Below are positions 60,501 through 64,000 of a stretch of DNA of 64,000 nucleotides, piece after piece (positions within the stretch are counted from its first letter, which is position 1; each line of letters begins with the position of its first letter). Position numbers and translations under genes: made by a program. A model generated the notes under the pieces. That model made no database searches. It had not been told where the DNA came from and saw only the letters and a program-made list of their open reading frames with translations. Source of the DNA: Berberis thunbergii (Eukaryota > Streptophyta > Magnoliopsida > Ranunculales > Berberidaceae); assembly GCA_003290165.1 (NCBI GenBank), contig QNQO01000652.1, forward strand, positions 62,001 to 126,000, in the 5' to 3' direction.

Positions 60501-63025
60501 TGTGCTATTTGGGACTCTATTGGCCAAACTCCCACCTGGTAAGTATAAGTAATTTAGACTTATAAACTGAGTATTTTTTTCTGAAACTATTATTTCTTAC
60601 TTATAAATTTATTAATCTTATTGAATAGCCGAATGGTGGTTCAATTATGGGTACGAAGTTTCTGCCCTCAAAAGTTTACAATAAGGGTTTTATCTCACAT
60701 GTAATGGTGCCACAATGCGAATGCAATTGGAGTATATTTAACCATGTAAGTAATTATTATTAATAGATCAAAATTGTTATCTGTAATTCACAGTTATTTT
60801 AATTATTTTAATTATTTGTGAATAATATATATATATATATATATTAATTATTATTTTTATCAGTTGCATTCCAAATATAAGAATTGTCTATTGCAAACAA
60901 AGTCGAATGTCTTGTTTTTATTCAATACAACAAGAAGTTGGAGTAAAAATAAAGGAAAGGATGGCAAACATTAAATCTTAAGCTCATGATCCCATTGTGT
61001 TGAGGGAGGTTGATAAAAACGATGATTAGTTCATTTCCACATACAGGGAGCTAGAAGATTTTGTGTGGGATGGGGATGATCTTACTTGGGCACAAGTAAG
61101 AAATGCAAGGGGAGCCAGTGATCGCATGCCAAATACAAAAAGTCAGCTATGGCAATCAAGTATAAGTACTTTGTGACGAAGACGATGATGAACTTGGAGA
61201 AGATGTTGATATTGAAGTTGCTTGTTGTGTCATGGATAGTATCGGATGGCATCTTCTGATTTAGATGTTTTGATGTTTTTGGATCTGATACTTTGGACAT
61301 GATTTGCTTATTTAGTATTTCCTTGTTTTGCTCTATAATACTTAGTAAAAGTATAAAATATATTTAAAACATAATCTGTAATATCCCGTTATCCGTTTTA
61401 ACTGCATAGTTTTTTGTTTCTTGTGGGATTGACATTTTTTATCAAAAAACAATAAAGTGTTTTGAAAGGCTAGAAATGGTATTTTAGAGGTTGTAATTAG
61501 TTTTCCTTTGTTCTTGAAAGCCAAACTTTTCAACGGATAGGAAGGGTTTCCACCAAAGTTGTACATGTTCAAACTTCAAATAAGTTATATCTTAACACTA
61601 ATGTATAATGTATTATCGTTTAATTCCTTCTATTATATCTTAGATATCTTTGCCCTCACACTAATCACTCTTCCAGGAAACTATCCATCAATAGAGTAAT
61701 TAGGGAAAAACTGTTCACTGCAAGGATTTTGTTTCCAACACAAAAGTTTCCTCTTGATGTGTTACTATAAATTTAAAGTTATTTCGTCTTGCTTCTTTTA
61801 TTGTACCCCAATCATTTTCCTATAATTGGAAAAGAATTGCAGTCAACCATCTCTTCTTGAGCTCTTTTTAGTGTGTGATGGAACCATCAAGAGAGACCTG
61901 ATCTCCTCAACAATATACATTATTGGCCTTTTTTACATTAATAACAGAATCTCAACTTTAGATGTATAAAGCACTCTAAATAGTTGGTTTCCTTGTAAAT
62001 TGCTTTTGGTCACTACTCCTATAGTGGATAAAGGCAGTCTGTTTTTATAGTTACCGTATTGTATTCATTTCTTATTCTTCGTGTGAAAATCATTACATAC
62101 ACCTTCAAATCGAAATCATTAATTAAAAAAGTTCAAACAAGCCATCACTTGACAATCGCATGTACGAAAACAGTGCCCTTGTCTCAATTGCAATGAGGCG
62201 AGTGAAATAAGAAAATTGTATTCACTGAGAAAATATCCTTGGAAGTAGAACGCATCAATCATCCTCGCCAGTTATTCTCCATTCACATAATCAAGAAATT
62301 AGGTATAGGCTAGGGCTTTCAACTTTCTAAGCTCTTATAGTCTTACCAAGTAATGTTCCAATCAGAGGATGTTCATCTAGATTTAACAACATTTTCATGT
62401 CTTTCAACAGCAATGAACTCCAAATCAACAAAATGCATGGTTTTGTACTTCTTGTGTAAGCAATTACTAAATCCTAAAAAAAAAAACAAATCAAGCTGAT
62501 AAAATCAACAGATACAACAATGCAAAACTATGAATTCATCAACAATTTAAACAAATAAACAAAACCCCCAACAAAAACTGATTATTAACTTAAGCAAGCA
62601 ATTTGTAAAAACAAGTGTTTCCAATCCAAAACAGTAACTTACAATTCCATCTAAAAGAAACGCAATTTTCTAAAGAAATAGTCAAACAATCTAACCTTCT
62701 CGGGAATCGGAGTATTGCATGCTTCTTCTTCTGTGGCGACGACCTTATCCGGACTCCTCCCTCCACTATCAGCCATTCCCCCTACTTGCCCAACTGGTCT
62801 CACCACTCTCTGCTCCTCGATTGCCTCAACGTTTTGGGGAACAGCAACAGGAACTCTCAAAATGTTGATTTCCTCTACCGGTGGCGGTGGCGGTGCGGCC
62901 GCTGCAGCCCTCCTTCTTCTCGGTCGCCCAACCGGTCTTGGTTGTTGTTGATCGGCAACTGGTGGTGGTGCAGGTGCTGCTGCTGCCCCTCGGCCTCGTG
63001 CTACTCGTTTACGAAGCTCAGGCAT
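42508..63025 (-). CDS. MLK1/MLK2-like: Casein kinase 1-related MUT9-like / photoregulatory kinase, MLK1/MLK2 type (about 685 aa)
   Basis: Sixteen exons: 63025-62696, 52874-52734, 52566-52493, 52377-52309, 52204-52149, 52059-51988, 51840-51746, 51657-51591, 44306-44177, 44098-43880, 43766-43636, 43559-43385, 43268-43178, 43087-42931, 42843-42655, 42567-42508. The family is nuclear, phosphorylates histones and light/circadian regulators, and has a basic, Ala/Pro-rich N-terminus (here [13 protein letters not shown]). Kinase landmarks: GKGGFG 126-131, VALK Lys161, HGDVKPEN 251-258, DLG 276-278. The plant-specific C-terminal half ([43 protein letters not shown]) is complete. Exons 4 and 14 each lack one base; numbering assumes both restored. 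The gene ends GRTVS. Intron 4 is GC-AG. Confidence 0.95.
44917..45821. mobile_element. MITE of unknown class in kinase intron 8, with internal direct repeat
   Basis: The left end TTGCACAGATGTAGAGACTAC-TCCACACCAC and the complement of the right end TTGTGCAAGGCAACGACTACACACCACC are imperfect inverted repeats. Inside, 45345-45470 and 45535-45660 are close direct copies (GTAAAATGACCATAACTT, CATTTTCAAGTGATTCAAGT). No clear target duplication, because another element was inserted at its right edge. Confidence 0.55.
45822..47269. mobile_element. hAT-like element in kinase intron 8, 1448 bp, hosting a nested hAT
   Basis: Perfect 8-bp target duplication CACAAAAT (45814-45821, 47270-47277). Ends CTGTGCAGTTAAAAAGG and, complement, TTATGCAGTTAAAACGG. 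Subterminal TAACGGCCGTTA-like words. It encloses the 730-bp element at 46154-46883. Its right end matches the right end of the hAT transposase relic in intron 1 (61380-61409), so that relic's family probably mobilised it. Confidence 0.8.
46154..46883. mobile_element. Nested hAT-like element, 730 bp, with coding-like interior
   Basis: Ends CATTGTTTTAAAAAGCG and, complement, CAATGTTTTAAAAAGCG. Flanking 8-mers CTGGTAAT (46146-46153) and TTGGTAAT (46884-46891) differ at one base. GC-rich GAGGCG subterminal words. The interior (about 46395-46600) has two adjacent open stretches reading [20 protein letters not shown] and [20 protein letters not shown], which look like decayed protein rather than MITE filler. 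Confidence 0.82.
47278..48845. other. Kinase intron 8, unassigned part
   Basis: No recognised feature. A perfect tandem duplication of TGTGTGTGGTTGCTATGAAGATTAAGTCAA-type 30-mers lies at 47879-47938. Confidence 0.4.
48855..49664. mobile_element. Mutator-like MITE in kinase intron 8, 810 bp
   Basis: Perfect 9-bp target duplication AATAGTATT (48846-48854, 49665-49673). Inverted ends: left GAAAAATGACTTATAAAGCC, right complement GGGAAAATCACTTATAATGCC, similar through CTACTTTTTATAATTGTAGA. Same family as 23147-24372. Confidence 0.9.
49674..51590. other. Kinase intron 8, remainder
   Basis: A (TG)n microsatellite lies at 50378-50392. The minus-strand frame near 51305-51102 vaguely resembles a LINE C-terminus ([12 protein letters not shown]) but is not convincing. 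Nothing else was recognised. Confidence 0.35.
52307..52308 (-). other. Non-canonical GC splice donor, kinase intron 4
   Basis: Exon 4 ends ...GTTATG and the intron starts GCAAGT; the acceptor is CTACAG at 52205. The position 2-6 match to the GC-AG donor consensus is perfect, and the frame ([14 protein letters not shown]) requires it. Confidence 0.85.
53035..53193 (+). other. 52-codon open frame spanning a long hairpin, in kinase intron 1
   Basis: The plus strand opens at ATG 53035 and stops at 53193; the acidic/Ser-rich start is [21 protein letters not shown] recognise no family. It overlaps the hairpin at 53063-53149. It could be a relic of a transposon protein or chance. Confidence 0.3.
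53063..53149. repeat. Near-perfect hairpin, 32-bp arms, 23-nt loop
   Basis: Arm 53063-53094 (CATCAACATCTTCGGAGG...) pairs with 53118-53149 (...CCTTCGAAGATGTTGATG) at 31 of 32 positions; the one mismatch is at 53077. It would be transcribed inside kinase intron 1, 189 nt before exon 2. Arm length and loop size are in the range of plant miRNA-like foldbacks. Confidence 0.85.
53200..59930. other. Kinase intron 1, unassigned part
   Basis: Mostly AT-rich. GAGGCCAGGTGAGGCGC (55850) and GGTGCCTTAGCACCACAGCGCC (56491) may be the worn ends of another hAT element of about 0.65 kb. A minus-strand 130-codon frame at 57243-56851 ([19 protein letters not shown]) looks protein-like but is unrecognised. GTGTTTGTGCATCCTT at 59791-59806 resembles the right end of the element at 30526-31316. 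Confidence 0.35.
60000..61260 (+). pseudogene. hAT transposase, decayed, in kinase intron 1 (opposite strand)
   Basis: Mixed plus frames follow plant hAT transposase (DUF659/hAT-C type): [46 protein letters not shown], then near 60690 [16 protein letters not shown] (the C-terminal ...CERNWSxF dimerisation motif), then [20 protein letters not shown], and near 61060 [20 protein letters not shown]. Stops and frameshifts throughout, so it is dead. The right terminus TATCCGTTTTAACTGCATA (61390-61408) equals that of the element at 45822-47269. The left end was not found; the copy is probably 5' truncated. Confidence 0.85.
61410..62690. other. Kinase intron 1, promoter-proximal part
   Basis: No recognised repeat or gene. 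First-intron sequence close to the start of a plant gene may hold regulatory elements, but none can be named here. Confidence 0.3.
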
Positions 63026-63360
63026 CGTCTATCCATCCAATTTCATCGATAAAGCCCTAAATGCCCATCAATCAGAACCTTATTAACCATTCCTAAATAA
63101 AAAATGAAAACCGATCAAAATCTCACCTTTTATTCTTATCCAGTAACCAATCAACCAAGCGAAGAGAAAAGCGAGATTAAAATAATGCGAGCGAGCGAGC
63201 GATGGAAGGAGAATTGCTTGAAGGTTTCTTTCAAATAGAATTGACTGTTGTGCGTTGTGTGGAGAAAATTTGGGGCTTGAAGTCTTTACATTGAAGAGAG
63301 AAACAGTGATGAGAGAGAGAGACAGTGATATATATAATATATATATAGGACGGAGAGAGA
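63026..63360 (-). promoter_or_regulatory. 5' untranslated region and core promoter of the kinase gene
   Basis: On the minus strand a TATA-rich run (63346-63329) lies about 310 bp before the ATG. It is followed by a CT-rich leader (CACTGTCTCTCTCTCTCATC, 63324-63305), the usual plant arrangement. The ATG at 63025 is chosen because it starts the family-typical MPELR. Confidence 0.6.
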
Positions 63361-64000
63361 TAATGGTCTAGAGATCCTCGAGTGCATCGTCAAATCTCAG
63401 ACGTTGATGTTGGGAGGAAACGGTAGTTTGTTCTCTTTGGAAAGGGCATGATGTTTTGTCAAGCACGTGTAAGCCTAATTGCCTTTTATTTTTTGTTGTT
63501 TGTGTATTTTGGAATTTGGTTGCTCTTCTTTGGTTGCTCTTCTTTGGGCTCGGCATCCGCGATTTCGATTTCAATTTTATCCATCCCGTCTCATCTATAT
63601 TTTTTCAGGTCTTTTGGAATTGATCAATTTCATTCATGGGATAAAGATTTTCAATGCCGCCCATCCCGTCCCATCTTGAATCGATTTATCAAACTATGTC
63701 TGTGTTATGTTGATTAAAAAAGTGTAATATAGTGGATGGATTCATTTAGAATTGGTTATTTGTTTGAAGACCTTCAAGTTCTTTGAGATACAAGTTAAGA
63801 ATGTTAGTGTTTGATTTGATATAATTTTTGGAAGTAATGAGCTTAAGGTGTTGCTCATAGGCATTAATTATGTTTGGATTTTAATAGTTTATTTTTTCTC
63901 TCAGTGATTTAGTGGGTAGGTGGTATTTTAGCTTGATTTTATGAATGGAGGTGTAATGGTGATTATGTTTTTTGGTTTTGTATTTTTTTTGTGGAGTTTG
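63361..64000. other. Upstream of the kinase gene
   Basis: Proximal promoter and beyond; plus-strand frames at 63448-63717 resemble no family. Nothing else was recognised. Confidence 0.3.

Noticed and set aside
62615..63052. 145-codon plus-strand frame, Ser/Arg/Cys-rich
   Set aside because: Antisense of kinase exon 1; the minus strand has the family-typical MPELR start and correct splice phase.

Overview
This is plant nuclear DNA, most likely from a eudicot. It is AT-rich, with spliced genes, GT-AG introns, long introns packed with transposons, plant-type kinase and dioxygenase-fold proteins, and a decayed fragment of plastid 16S rRNA. I cannot name the species. All family assignments come from reading the sequence; no database search was run.

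Layout. 1-8.7 kb is a pile of old transposons: a hAT-like MITE, a LINE split by a complete 532-bp TRIM, a Ty3/gypsy gag relic, two LTR-like repeats about 0.8 kb each, and another gypsy remnant. 8.7-16.7 kb is the most unusual part. Two related gypsy-type elements lie head to head, and each carries pieces of host genes in place of pol. The minus-strand element (8696-13246) holds a plasma-membrane H+-ATPase piece and a PHD-finger/GNAT acetyltransferase piece, and is itself split by a hAT element. The plus-strand element (13262-16688) holds an HSP90 piece followed by an HSP70 piece. 17.5-22.2 kb is a pol-deleted gypsy element with clear LTRs and a 5-bp target duplication. 23.1-24.4 kb is a Mutator-like MITE.

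Two host genes look real. The first (25170-26642, plus, three exons, 425 aa) encodes a 2OG-Fe(II) dioxygenase-fold protein. It has lost its iron and 2-oxoglutarate ligands and has gained five copies of a 10-residue repeat and a C-terminal membrane segment. The second (63025-42508, minus, 16 exons, about 685 aa) encodes a casein kinase 1-related MUT9-like/photoregulatory kinase (MLK1/MLK2 type). Its introns 1 (9.8 kb) and 8 (7.3 kb) hold hAT, Mutator and other elements. Two of its exons each lack one base, in or next to short homopolymers, which suggests sequence error or recent damage.

Between the genes (26.6-42.5 kb) are possible exons of an unrecognised minus-strand gene, the plastid rRNA fragment, three hAT-like elements with 8-bp target duplications, LINE 3' ends and a copia fragment. 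No tRNA gene, CRISPR array or bacterial-type operon was seen.
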